From an uncultured Flavobacteriales bacterium (GTDB lineage: Bacteria; Bacteroidota; Bacteroidia; Flavobacteriales_D; Parvicellaceae), in the NCBI GenBank assembly GCA_943788115.1, contig CALSPA010000004.1, positions 53,595 to 117,594 on the forward strand: a stretch of DNA of 64,000 nucleotides. Direction: 5' to 3'. Both the position numbers and the translations under genes were made by a program. The notes under the pieces are model-generated. The model was not told the origin of the DNA. It ran no database searches and saw only the letters and a list, made by a program, of their open reading frames with translations. Below, one piece after another: positions 18,763-30,900 of the stretch (the stretch's first letter is position 1; each line of letters begins with the position of its first letter).

Positions 18763-21700
18763 CTACTTTCCTTTAATTTTAGGTGTTGTATTTGGTGTTT
18801 TAGGTTTAGTTTGAGGTTGAGGCTGCACTCGAGGCTTAGGTTGTGTTTTAGGTTTAGGTTGTGTTTTAGGCTTTGACGAAGCGGCCGGTTTTGATGATGT
18901 GGGCTTTCTGAGTTTAACATTTATGACAGAAATTCTATTTTTAGCATGTACATTGTTTCGATCTAATCTAACTGCTTTTTCATAATATGACTTTGAAACC
19001 GACCATCTTTTAGCATTAAAATATATATCACCTTTATCTATGTTTTTTTGTAGCTCAGACTTTGTAGTGTTTACTTTTGGAGGAGTGTTTCCACTTTTAT
19101 TTGAACCTGAATTAGTTGGAGGGTTTTTAATTAGATTACTGCCTGAAGGGGTAGGTGGGTTATTACCATTGTGACTATTTCCATTATTTCCCCCAGAATT
19201 ATTTCCCGTTCCGCTTCCAGGAATATTTTGAATTAAATAAAGGTCTTTCGCTCCTTTTCCCCATTGATTTAAAGCGCTAAAAGTTAATTTAACAACTTCG
19301 TTGTTTATCATATTAATTGAACCGCTAAAAATACCATTTGAAGGATTATAGCTAAAATTAACTGCCGTTCCGTTCATTAAAACACTCAGGGTTGCTCCAG
19401 TATAATTGCTGACATATCCTTTTATGGAAACTCTTGAGTTAACTACTATAACTTCAGGATTTCTAAAGGTTGTAGTTTCAGATCTATTAGTAAAATGAAT
19501 TTTAGGGGGAATACCGCTTCTAATTAATTCAGCAGTAGCTTTATCAAAACCTGATTCATTTTCTACTTCAATGATAAGATTGTTACCTCCCATTTGTAAA
19601 GCTGTCGGAACAGTTACCATTCCATTACTTGCAGAATAAGTAAAATTAATGTGTTGCCCATCTAAAGAAACATGAATGTCATTTTCATTAGATACGTGAT
19701 TCACTTTGGCTAAAACAACAGTTGAAGCGTCTTGAGTATTGAGTGGCAATTTATTTGGTTGTGTAATAACAACCGTGGGAGGAGGTGTGGGCTCAATAAG
19801 CTCAATAATTATTTCTTTTTGTGTTGTTCCACAATTATTTTTAGCAGAAATTAAAATCTTATTTTGACCAACTTTTAAGCTAAGGTTTGCCATAAGTTCA
19901 GCGGCTTGAGTATTGAAATTTGCACCAATCAAGCTGCCATTCAATGAAACAGAAATAGGTTGCTTCCATTAGTTACACCCAATACGCTTGCCCTAAGAGG
20001 TAAAGTTGAAGTGTTTGCTGTGTTGTTTAGAGCCGATCTCTCTTGGAGAAATCAAATTAATAACAGGGTTTTCACATGGGATTTCAGGCTCATATATAAT
20101 GTTCACTTTTTGACTAGTTGACCCGCATTCGTTTGTTGCGATTACTTCATATGTGTTAACCCCTATTTCTAAATTTAAAAAAGACATGAATTTACCTGCG
20201 TTTTGATCAAAATCATAAGAGGGAACTTGTTCATCATTTACTTTAAATATAAATTGGTCTTCATTTGAAATGATCATTTCCAAATACCCTTTTGAATTGT
20301 CTGTGCTGTAATTAGCTGATGAAGGAGAGAGTAATGAAATTTCTGGGACAAAACATTCTGCAGGTGTGTATATAATAACTGTAGACTTACTTGAGGTTCC
20401 CGCGTTGTTAAATGCGTCTACTTCAAAATAATTGGCCCCTTCTAGTAAGCGAAACATTACAAGAAAAATAATGTGTAGCAGGATCAAACGTAAAATTAGA
20501 AACAGTGGTAGTTGTTTAGTGTTGCTGATGCTCCATTTGAGAGCTCTACATTAAGAATTTCACCTGTAATGTTTATCGTGAATTATTAGCAGTATTAAAA
20601 GGGTTTGAAGACGGGTTCGAGTAACTTATAATTGGGGGCTCTTCAACAACAGGCACCTCAAACCTAATAATTGTCTCTTCGCTATCAGATCCTGCCGGAT
20701 TCGTTCCAGTAATCTTAACAAGGTTATTTCCGTTAATCAAATTAAGATTTATCGATACGCTATTTGTAATTGCGTTGAATGAAAAGTTTGAGGTGCTGAA
20801 TCCATTAAAATTAACATTGATTTGACTTTTAGAATTTACATTAAGTACTTTTGCTAAAACAGTTACATTGCTATTTGAAATAGTTGTTGGGCTATTCAAT
20901 GGTTGCTCAAAAATAACATCCGGAGGCAGTGTTTGCTCAGGAACATTATATATAATCTTTCTTGACTCGAAATCCGAACCGGCATCATTTACCGCTTTTA
21001 CTTTTATAACATTCTGCCCTAAAATCAACACTGCCGAAAAAGAGAATTGTTTTGTCGTGATGTTGTACTTAAAGTTAGAAACATTATATCCATTGTGAGT
21101 AATGGTAATCTGACTTTTACTTGTAACGTTTAACACACTTCCTTTAACGTCCAACAACTGATTATTTGTGCTTTTCATGGCAAGTTGAAGGTGTTTCAAT
21201 GGTTACAACGGGTGGGATGATCTTTATATAGTTAATAAGCTTTGAATCAATTGCTTGGCCTGCATTGTTTACAGCTCTAACCTCAATCATATTTTGACCT
21301 TCATCCAAAATAATTGAAGAGCTAAACACATCATTTACAGGGTTATAAACAAAATTATAGTGTTTTAACCCGTTAACATAAAATGTAATTTGATTTGCCG
21401 ATTCAATATTAAGAACCTTAGCAGAAACCAACAACTCACTTGCGTTTGTGTAGTGTGGTGAACTATACGGCTGATTAATAACAACTACAGGCGGGAGTCT
21501 CTGTTATAACAGGCATTTCGTAAACAATCTCTTTATCGTCTCTGTCTGTTCCAACATTGTTAGTTGCAACAACTTCAATGTAATTTTTCCCTGGAGCTAA
21601 CGACAAATTGGCTCTTAACAATTTAGAATTAACATCATAATTAAAATCACTAATAATAAAGCCGTTGTGCTTAACCGTAATTTGATTTTTACTTGACACA

Positions 21701-22749
21701 TAGTAAACTTTTGCATTCATATGAAATTCACTGTTATGAACTATCATATTGCTGTTTGCAGGATTAATGATGTTAACTAAGGGTCTGTTTCCAGTTGTAA
21801 CAGTTTGACTTTCATTTGTTACAACAGTTTGGTTGGTAGAGTAGCTTCCATTGTTCGGGGAAGGATTAATAACCGTAGACTCCGTAGAATAGTTTCCGCC
21901 ACTTGGAGCGCTGGAACTAGAGCCGCCTCCATTAAACAAATTCCATCTTAATGTAAGGGCGGTATAATGATATATGTCATTGGGCCCATCAGATGGTAAA
22001 TATGAAATATCATTATCTAAAGCATAAGTTATCTTATGCTCGATTCCCATAGAAAACTTTTCTGTAAATTGATAACCAAGGCCCAAACCAAGAGATGGCA
22101 TGAAAGTTAACTCTGGGGCTAAAACTTCGGATTCAAAATCAAGGTCACTCAAATTTCTAAGGTCTGTTGCTATTTGCTGATGGCCTGCGGAAGTGTTTAT
22201 AGAAGAATAGTCATAAGGGTTGCCATCATTAAAAATGCCTGCAGAATTATCAAGCACATCTCTATTTACGCTATAATAATTCAAGCCTATGCCTCCAAAT
22301 CCATATAAAATGATTCCTGTTGTTGCTCTCAAGCTGTTAAGAGTTAAAACCCCCTCTAAATCAAACTCGTTGAGTTTCATTTTATAATTATGATAAGCGT
22401 AAACGGAATCAGCACTACCAGGCATAATATTCGGATTAGCAAAAGAATCAGCTAAAGCAATCCAGCCATAATTTTTACCTCCTAAATATCTAAACCTTAA
22501 ATCAAAAGAAAAAAACTTGCCTTCCTTTTCATAAAGTGCCTTACCCAAAGTTAATCCACCCGAAAACCCTGCATATGACCTAGAAAAAACAGTGTCGTTT
22601 AATGAGTAAGAGGGTTCTTTTGGCTGCCAGGTTCCGCCCATGTTAATGCCAAAATTCCAACCAGAATCGTCTTTATAATTTATATACTGGGCGTTAGCGC
22701 AAGAAAAGGTGAATAATAGCGTTATTATAGAAAGTATTGCTTTTTTCAT
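18763..22749 (-). pseudogene. Outer-membrane barrel/repeat/TPR surface protein, broken by about seven frame breaks
   Basis: One gene split in several frames. The intact 5' part (21475-22749) encodes a signal peptide and a PorV/OmpA-like beta-barrel (about residues 20-265). Then come about nine diverged 85-residue beta repeats marked by LNVxSKSQI, NGxxxSNFxYN and NxxGSD. The 3' part (18763-19944) ends with repeats, a TPR-like pair (GDIYFNAKRWSVSKSYYEKAV) and a Lys/Pro/Gln-rich tail. Breaks lie near 21494, 21179, 20576, 20510, 20445, 20034 and 19960. The first two and the 20510, 20445 and 20034 breaks are single-base insertions; 20576 looks like -1 and 19960 like +2. Corrected, the gene would encode about 1,326 residues. 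All segments keep good protein sequence without internal stops, which argues for sequencing error or very recent decay. Function unknown; likely cell-envelope. Confidence 0.75.
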
Positions 22750-22885
22750 GTTAAGGTGTTTTTTAAATGCTTGTTCAGAAATCGTGCCATAATACGAAAA
22801 TTTACAGCTCGAAATTATAAATTAGAGAACTATTACTCCGATAAATTTATACATTTATATCCCTAATGTCAACAAATCTTCTACT

Positions 22886-23917
22886 TTGAAATTTATTTGG
22901 TCTTGTTTTTTTGTTTTATTTCTACCCTTTAGCAGCTTTTCTACAACCTGTTAATGATAATTGCATTAACGCCACTAATTTATGTGCGGGTCAATCTGTT
23001 ATTTCCAATAATTTCCTAGCTAGTAGCTCTATATGTGCTGGCTGCGAAGATGGAGCCGTTCAAACAGGAAATTTTTGTTTTGAATTAAACAATTCCGTTT
23101 GGTTTTCTTTCACAACAAACGACTTAGGTGGATCTGTCACGGCTACAATTAGTAACATTAATTGTACTAGCGACACGCTTCCCTCAGCAAATAATGAGCT
23201 GCAAGCAGTTATTGTATCAGCATCAATTCCTTGTGATGAATCAACTTATGAGCAGGCATCTAATTGTATTTCAGCTGAAGCAAATAACCTTATACTTTTA
23301 GCAAATAACCTTTCGGCGAGGCACAACTTATTACCTTCAAATAGATGGAGCTGAAACAAGTTCATTATCTGCCTCAGAGTGTGGGTTTCTCAATTATTCT
23401 CTCAGGAGATGGTGTTGAACCAAATGTAAATGCGGGTGATGATTTATCTATTTTTCCTGGAGAATCAATAGAACTTTCTGGTGAAGCTAACGGAAATATT
23501 TCTTGGTCACCATCAGAAACTTTAAACAACTCGGCTTTATTAAACCCTACCGCAAGCCCCATTTCTACAACATCTTATCTACTTAGCTCAACTATTAATG
23601 GTTGTGTGTTTCAGGACGAGGTAGTTGTCTTTGTTCTAAATCCACTTTCAATTCCAAATACAATAACACCAAATGATGATGGCTATAATGACGTTTGGAG
23701 CATTGGAAACATATCAAATTACCCAAGCGCACAAGTTTCTGTATATGATCGATGGGGTCAATCCGTATTTAAAGTAACTGGATATACCAATGATAAAAGG
23801 TGGAATGGAACAAACAATGGATTGAGGCTTCCTTCTGGAACCTACTTTTATGTAATTGAGTTAAAGGCTGGTGGTGTGTCTAAAATTTACAATGGTTCAA
23901 TCAATATTATTCGATGA
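22886..23917 (+). CDS. Small secreted CHU_C (T9SS type B) protein, frameshifted
   Basis: The start is TTG at 22886, giving a signal peptide (MKFIWSCFFVLFLPFSSFS). After a single-base insertion near 22943 the protein continues QPVNDNCINATNLC, a common opening of T9SS cargo. Two more insertions, near 23319 and 23394, are needed to read through to the C-terminal type B sorting domain (NTITPNDDGYNDVWSI, VYDRWGQSVFK, LPSGTYFYVI). Corrected length is about 342 residues. The stop overlaps the ATG of the following PorP/SprF gene by 4 bp, a frequent arrangement for a cargo and its dedicated PorP/SprF partner. Confidence 0.75.
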
Positions 23918-24855
23918 AAAAATACATTTTAACCTTTATATTATTTTTATCATCTGCAGTTTTTGTTTACGGTCAACAAACCCCTCAATATTCAAATTAT
24001 TTAACAAATTATTTTGCAATGAACCCCGCTTTAGCTGGAAGCAATGATTGTTTAAATGTAAAGTTAGGCTATAGAAATCAATGGGTAGGTTTTACAGGTG
24101 CTCCGAAAACGACTTTCGCTACTTTTTCTACTGAAATAAAGCACAAGAAAATTAAAACAATTAGAACCAAACACGGAATTGGAGCGCTAATTGAAAATGA
24201 TGAAATAGGACCCTTTAGTCGCTCTACAATATACCTTGGTTACGCTTACCACTTTCCAGTTGGACGAGCTGTTACAGCGTCAATTGGTGTTTTTGGTGGT
24301 TTAACTCAAATGGGAGTAGATGCCACACAAATAAATATAGTTGATATAGATGACCCTTTGATTAATGGAACAGCAAGGATTGTTCTTGTTCCAGATATTT
24401 CTCCAGGTCTATTTTTAAACCATGACGATTGGTTTTTAGGTTATAGTATTCGACAAATAATGCTAAACAAGTGGACAAGACTAATTGGCTCTAACAGTGC
24501 AAGAAATCGTTTTCATCATTACTTTGTTGGTGGGAAAAGGTTTAAAACTGAAAGCTTTAATTTGGTCCCATCAACATTAGTTAAATTTGTAGGGTTTTCT
24601 AAACCATCTATAGACTTAAACTTGATGGCTGAATTGTCTAAAAAGTTTGAAATCGGTGTTTCTTGGAGAAATACTGATGCAATCATAGCCATGTTAAATT
24701 TGAAATTTTTAAAGTTTTTTAGCTTAGGGTATGCTTTTGACATGACAACTTCTAAAGTTAATATAGCCAGCTCTAATACACACGAATTTATTCTCGGATT
24801 AAGCGCTTGCCCTTTTAATGAAAAAAGCACATACGTGTGTCCTCTTTTTCAATAA
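23914..24855 (+). CDS. PorP/SprF family T9SS-associated outer-membrane protein
   Basis: A 313-residue beta-barrel protein of the PorP/SprF family. Signal peptide at about 1-20, then the family signature QTPQYSNYLTNYFAMNPALAG and GYRNQWVGFTGAPKT, followed by barrel strands. Members help export or attach specific type B T9SS cargo proteins. Position directly after, and overlapping, a CHU_C gene, and 139 bp before the giant adhesin gene, suggests it serves the upstream cargo protein. Confidence 0.92.
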   Translation: MKKYILTFILFLSSAVFVYGQQTPQYSNYLTNYFAMNPALAGSNDCLNVKLGYRNQWVGFTGAPKTTFATFSTEIKHKKIKTIRTKHGIGALIENDEIGPFSRSTIYLGYAYHFPVGRAVTASIGVFGGLTQMGVDATQINIVDIDDPLINGTARIVLVPDISPGLFLNHDDWFLGYSIRQIMLNKWTRLIGSNSARNRFHHYFVGGKRFKTESFNLVPSTLVKFVGFSKPSIDLNLMAELSKKFEIGVSWRNTDAIIAMLNLKFLKFFSLGYAFDMTTSKVNIASSNTHEFILGLSACPFNEKSTYVCPLFQ

Positions 24856-24994
24856 CCTCTCTCATATAGACAACCTAAACTGTTCATTTTCCGTCATTTT
24901 ATAACTTATGTATTTAAAAAGTTTAATCAAAATTGATGAAATTTCTTCGAAAATATATAACTTAACATCTTGTTCTACGTAGTACAACCCTTTT

Positions 24995-27900
24995 ATGAAT
25001 AGTTATATTCTTAATTACATATATAAATTTTTAAACAGAACTAACTTAAAAACTGTGACAAACATTAGACTATTATCAGCTTTTATTTGCTGCATTTTAT
25101 TCTTTAATTACTCTTATTCTCAGCAAGAAAGTATTACTAATTCCTGCACAGACGGAACAAATGTTTTAGAAATTCAAGCGTTTGTTAATACAAATTATAA
25201 CGGCTCTGATCTTACTTGTAATGGTGCTTCAAATGGAGAGGTTTGTGTTAGTGTATTAACTGGTACTGGGAATTATGTTTTTACATGGATTGATCCTTTC
25301 GGAACAGGAACAAACATAAATACTACTTGTATAAGCGGCCTTGATGCGGGAGACTACTGGATAATTGTTCAGGACGTTGGGGTTTCGCCCACATTAGTTT
25401 GTCAAATAAACAATATTACCATTACCGACCCTAACCCCGTAACAGTTTTCAATCCGTTTGATCCCAACGACCCTTTTGTCATTACACCTCCCATCTGTGC
25501 AGATTCTTGCAACGGCCTAGCCTCTGGTCAATGGGTCACTGGTGGAACTCCTGGGTCTAGTGGCTATACTTACGTTTGGGGTAACGGAGACTTAACAATG
25601 AATACTTCCGCTATTTGTACCGGCAATAATACTTTGACGGCCTCAGATGCTAATGGCTGTTCGTTTGACACTACAATTATCCTTAATTTACCAACAAATA
25701 TATTTCCTAATGTTTCTGTCACAGATTTAAATTGTTTCGGCATATGTGATGGGGAGTTAGAATCAAATCCAACTGGAGGAAACGGTGTTCCATATACCTA
25801 CTCATGGGAAGATAATTCTTCTACTGTAATTGGAATAAACTCTATTGTATCTGGATTATGTGATGGAACATATTCAGTAACAGTTACTGACGATTTTGGT
25901 TGTATTGATGATACTGTTGTAGTTATTACTACTCCTATAGAAATTATTCCGGTTGTAACGTTAAGCTCTGACGCTACATGCTCTTACCTATGCGATGGAT
26001 CAACAACTATTTCCATTTCTGGAGGTACCCCACCCTATGTTTCTACAGAGTGGTTCGAAGGTTCGCCTGGATCAGGTGTGTCTACGGGTCTTTTTGGACT
26101 AACAATTAACTCTCTTTGTGCTGGCATTGATTATTATGTTGAAATTACTGACAATAATGGGTGTGTAATTAATTTTCCTATTCCTCAAGTTTCTTCTCCT
26201 CCCCCTATAACAATTTCGGCTTCAATTACAGATCGTTGATTGTAATGGTAATGGAAACGGTGTTATTGACGTAACGCTTTCTGGCGGAACCCCTACCTTA
26301 ACTCCTTTCTGGTCTGTTGTTACTCCAGGCGCAGGATTGCTTCCTAACTCTGAAGATCAATCCACTCTCTCTGGTGGAACTTATCAGCTTCTTGTTACCG
26401 ACAACAACGGCTGTGTTGACTCTATTGAATATACAGTTGATGAACCCGATACCATTATCTCTAATGGTGTGGTTACTGACATTACTTGTTATGATCAAAT
26501 AGATGGTATTATTGACCTTTCGATAATTGGTGGTCAAACCCCTTACACTTCTATCTCTTGGTCGAGCTCTAACCCTTCTTTTGTAGACCCAGGCACCGAA
26601 GACCTTTCTGGTTTAGACTCTGGCTCTTATTCTATTACCGTTATTGACGCTAACGGATGTATTTATGATACTACTTTAATTATTACTAAACCTTCTGAAA
26701 TATTTGCTGATGGATCATTTACTGATGTGGTTTGCTTTGGTGATGCTGATGGTACTATTTCTTTAAACACCAACAGTGGTGCGGGTGGGTATTCTTGGAG
26801 CTGGACTGGCCCTGGCGGATTTTCATCCCCTGATGAAAACTTGACAGGTCTTGATATCGGAACCTATGATGTCACCATTACTGACATTAACGGCTGTACT
26901 AAAGACACCTCTCTTACTATTAATGAACCAGATGATATCTTAATCACCCTTGATCTATTACAAAACGTTGATTGTAATGGTAATGGAAACGGTGTTATTG
27001 ATGTAACGCTTTCTGGCGGAACCCCTACCTTAACTCCTTTCTGGTCTGTTGTTACTCCAGGCGCAGGATTGCTTCCTAACTCTGAAGATCAATCCACTCT
27101 CTCTGGTGGAACTTATCAGCTTCTTGTTACCGACAACAACGGCTGTGTTGACTCTATTGAATATACAGTTGATGAACCCGATACCATTATCTCTAATGGT
27201 GTGGTTACTGACATTACTTGTTATGATCAAATAGATGGTATTATTGACCTTTCGATAATTGGTGGTCAAACCCCTTACACTTCTATCTCTTGGTCGAGCT
27301 CTAACCCTTCTTTTGTAGACCCAGGCACCGAAGACCTTTCTGGTTTAGACTCTGGCTCTTATTCTATTACCGTTATTGACGCTAACGGATGTATTTATGA
27401 TACTACTTTAATTATTACTAAACCTTCTGAAATATTTGCTGATGGATCATTTACTGATGTGGTTTGCTTTGGTGATGCTGATGGTACTATTTCTTTAAAC
27501 ACCAACAGTGGTGCGGGTGGGTATTCTTGGAGCTGGACTGGCCCTGGCGGATTTTCATCCCCTGATGAAAACTTGACAGGTCTTGATATCGGAACCTATG
27601 ATGTCACCATTACTGACATTAACGGCTGTACTAAAGACACCTCTCTTACTATTAATGAACCAGATGATATCTTAATCACCCTTGATCTATTACAAAACGT
27701 TGATTGTAATGGTAATGGAAACGGTGTTATTGATGTAACGCTTTCTGGCGGAACCCCTACCTTAACTCCTTTCTGGTCTGTTGTTACTCCAGGCGCAGGA
27801 TTGCTTCCTAACTCTGAAGATCAATCCACTCTCTCTGGTGGAACTTATCAGCTTCTTGTTACCGACAACAACGGCTGTGTTGACTCTATTGAATATACAG

Positions 27901-30900
27901 TTGATGAACCCGATACCATTATCTCTAATGGTGTGGTTACTGACATTACTTGTTATGATCAAATAGATGGTATTATTGACCTTTCGATAATTGGTGGTCA
28001 AACCCCTTACACTTCTATCTCTTGGTCGAGCTCTAACCCTTCTTTTGTAGACCCAGGCACCGAAGACCTTTCTGGTTTAGACTCTGGCTCTTATTCTATT
28101 ACCGTTATTGACGCTAACGGATGTATTTATGATACTACTTTAATTATTACTAAACCTTCTGAAATATTTGCTGATGGATCATTTACTGATGTGGTTTGCT
28201 TTGGTGATGCTGATGGTACTATTTCTTTAAACACCAACAGTGGTGCGGGTGGGTATTCTTGGAGCTGGACTGGCCCTGGCGGATTTTCATCCCCTGATGA
28301 AAACTTGACAGGTCTTGATATCGGAACCTATGATGTCACCATTACTGACATTAACGGCTGTACTAAAGACACCTCTCTTAACTATTAATGAACCAGATGA
28401 TATTCTTTTTTCTGGCTCTCATACGGATGTTGTTTGTTTTGGAGAAGATAATGGAACTATACTTTTCTCTGCTTCTGGAGGATCTCCACAATTAAATTGG
28501 ACATGGTCTTCTACAAACACTGGTTTTACTTCTCCAGGGGGGAATGCTACAAGTATTACTGGCTTAGGCCCTGGGACATACACTGTCCAACTTTTAGATG
28601 CTAATGGTTGTGTTAAAGACACCTCTTTTATTATTTTAGAACCAGATGAAATTATTGCTAACGGAATAGTTACAGACCTAACTTGTAATAACAACAATTC
28701 TGGTGAAATTAACATCTCCCCAACTGGGGGTTCGGGTGGTTTTACTTTTGATTGGGATAACGATGGCACTGGAGATAATGACGATAACGAAGATTTGTCG
28801 GGCCTTGCTGTTGGAACATACTGTTTAGGGTTAATTGACTCAAATCAACCTCTTTGTAGATTAGACACTTGTTTCGACTTTATAGAGCCGGATGAAATTT
28901 TTGCAAACCTTGTTTCAGTTACTGAAATCAGCTGTGCTGATTCATTGAACGGATCTATAGACATTGCTCCATCTGGAGGGACGGTTACTGGTGTCTACAC
29001 TTATGACTGGGATAATGACGGAACTGGAGACAACGATGACTCTGAAGATATTTCTACGATTGGTAGCGGAATTTACTGCGTTAGTATTATTGACGATAAT
29101 AGTTGCTCTACAGACACTTGTATTACAATTACAGCCTTAGATCCTATTGTTTTTAATCCAATTATTGACTCTTCTTCTTGTAGCTTAGCAAATGGAAATA
29201 TTAATTTAACCATTACGGGGGGTAATACACCTCTTCTTTTTGATTGGGATAATGATGGTTTAGGAGATAATGATGACAGTGAAGATTTGCTTGGTTTATT
29301 TGAAGGGGATTATCAATTATTTGTTTCTTACACTGGTAATGATGGAACTTTATGCAGTGTTGATACCACCTTCAATATTGTTGATAACCCACCTTCTCCA
29401 ACGGCATCATTTGTTGTTGTTGATGAAAGTTGTTTTGGTAGCTGTGATGGGTCTATAACAACAACTATTAATAGTGGCGCAAACCCAATTACTTTTGTCT
29501 GGAGCTCTACAAATGTTGGTTTTGTTAATGATGGCGCTCAAAATCAATTCAATTTGTGTAGTGGTGATTATTATTTATCACTTACTGATGGTAACGGCTG
29601 CTCAATTGCAGATACGTTTGCCATTACTAGTTCCGATCAATTAACTGTTTCAGAAATAATTACAAATGTCGACTGTTCAGGAGATAGTACTGGTGAAATA
29701 TCAATAACTGTTACGGGTGGTAATATTTCAACAACTGGTGCATATGATTTTTCTTGGGTTGGGTTAGGATCAGGATACACATCAACTAGTGAAGATATAA
29801 ATAACCTAATTAGTGATTCTTATCAATTAATTGTTTCCGATGACGATGGTTGTTCAGATAGTTTAGTTTATGATGTTACTCAAAATACAGCACTTAATTT
29901 ATCTACATCAGCTGTTGATGCAACTTGTGCTGACTCAAATGGTTCAGTTTCTGTTACTGCAACTGGTGGGATTGTTGCGTTAGATTATGTATATAATTGG
30001 CTTGACCAAAATGGCATTTCAATAGGCATTACGACTAATGTAAATAACCTAAGTGCGGGAACATACACAGTTTTGGTTACTGATGATCTAGGTTGTTTGG
30101 ACTCCGCAACAACAACAGTAAATGATTTATCAACTTCAACAATAACCATTGATACCGTAATAAATGAATCTTGTGCGGGTGATAACGATGGGCTAATAAC
30201 CGTTTCACTTACTATTTCTCCCCCGCCAGGAGTTTTATCTTGGACCGGGCCCGCTGGATTTGTTGATCCTGGAGGTGTAAATACAACTATTTCAAGCCTA
30301 GCTGCTGGCCAATACATTGCAACTTTAATTGATGGGTTAGGTTGTCAGCAACAAGAGGTTATTGATATTGTTGCTGCTCAAGCGCTTAGCTTAAATAATT
30401 TAGTTGTCGATCCTCTTTGTTTTAATGAAAATAGCGGTTCAATAGATATTTTCCCGTCTGGAGGGTCTGTTGCAACTGACTATACTTACGACTGGGATAA
30501 CGATGGAACAGGAGATAATGATGACTCTCAAAACTTAAGTGCTCTTGTTGCTGGAACTTACATTGTAAATGTTGTTGACGACAATGGGTGTTCTATTCAA
30601 GATACTTTTAATCTAGCCAACCCCTCTGAGCTAATTGGTTCCACCAATGCATCTTTCGCTGCTTGTGGATCAAATGATGGTTTTGTTACAGTTACAAGTT
30701 CAGGTGGAACTATTGCTGTTGATTACTCTTATTTGTGGCTTGATCAAGCAACGGGCTTACAAGTTGGTAATACTGATTCGGTTGCTAATTTAACTGCTGG
30801 TTGTTACGACATTACCGTTACAGATGATAATGCTTGCTTTTTTAATGCTGTTGTTTGTATAAGTAACCCAACAGGTCCAAACATAGCTTTAGATCAAATA

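Noticed and set aside
26298..28001. Short repeated open frames (61-79 codons) on both strands in the triplication
   Set aside because: They repeat exactly with the 732-bp unit and are shadows of the adhesin frame with no family features.
26234..28403. Regular direct repeats as a possible CRISPR array or mobile element
   Set aside because: The 732-bp unit is fully coding, in frame and matches the SprB repeat pattern; there are no spacers, terminal inverted repeats or transposase.
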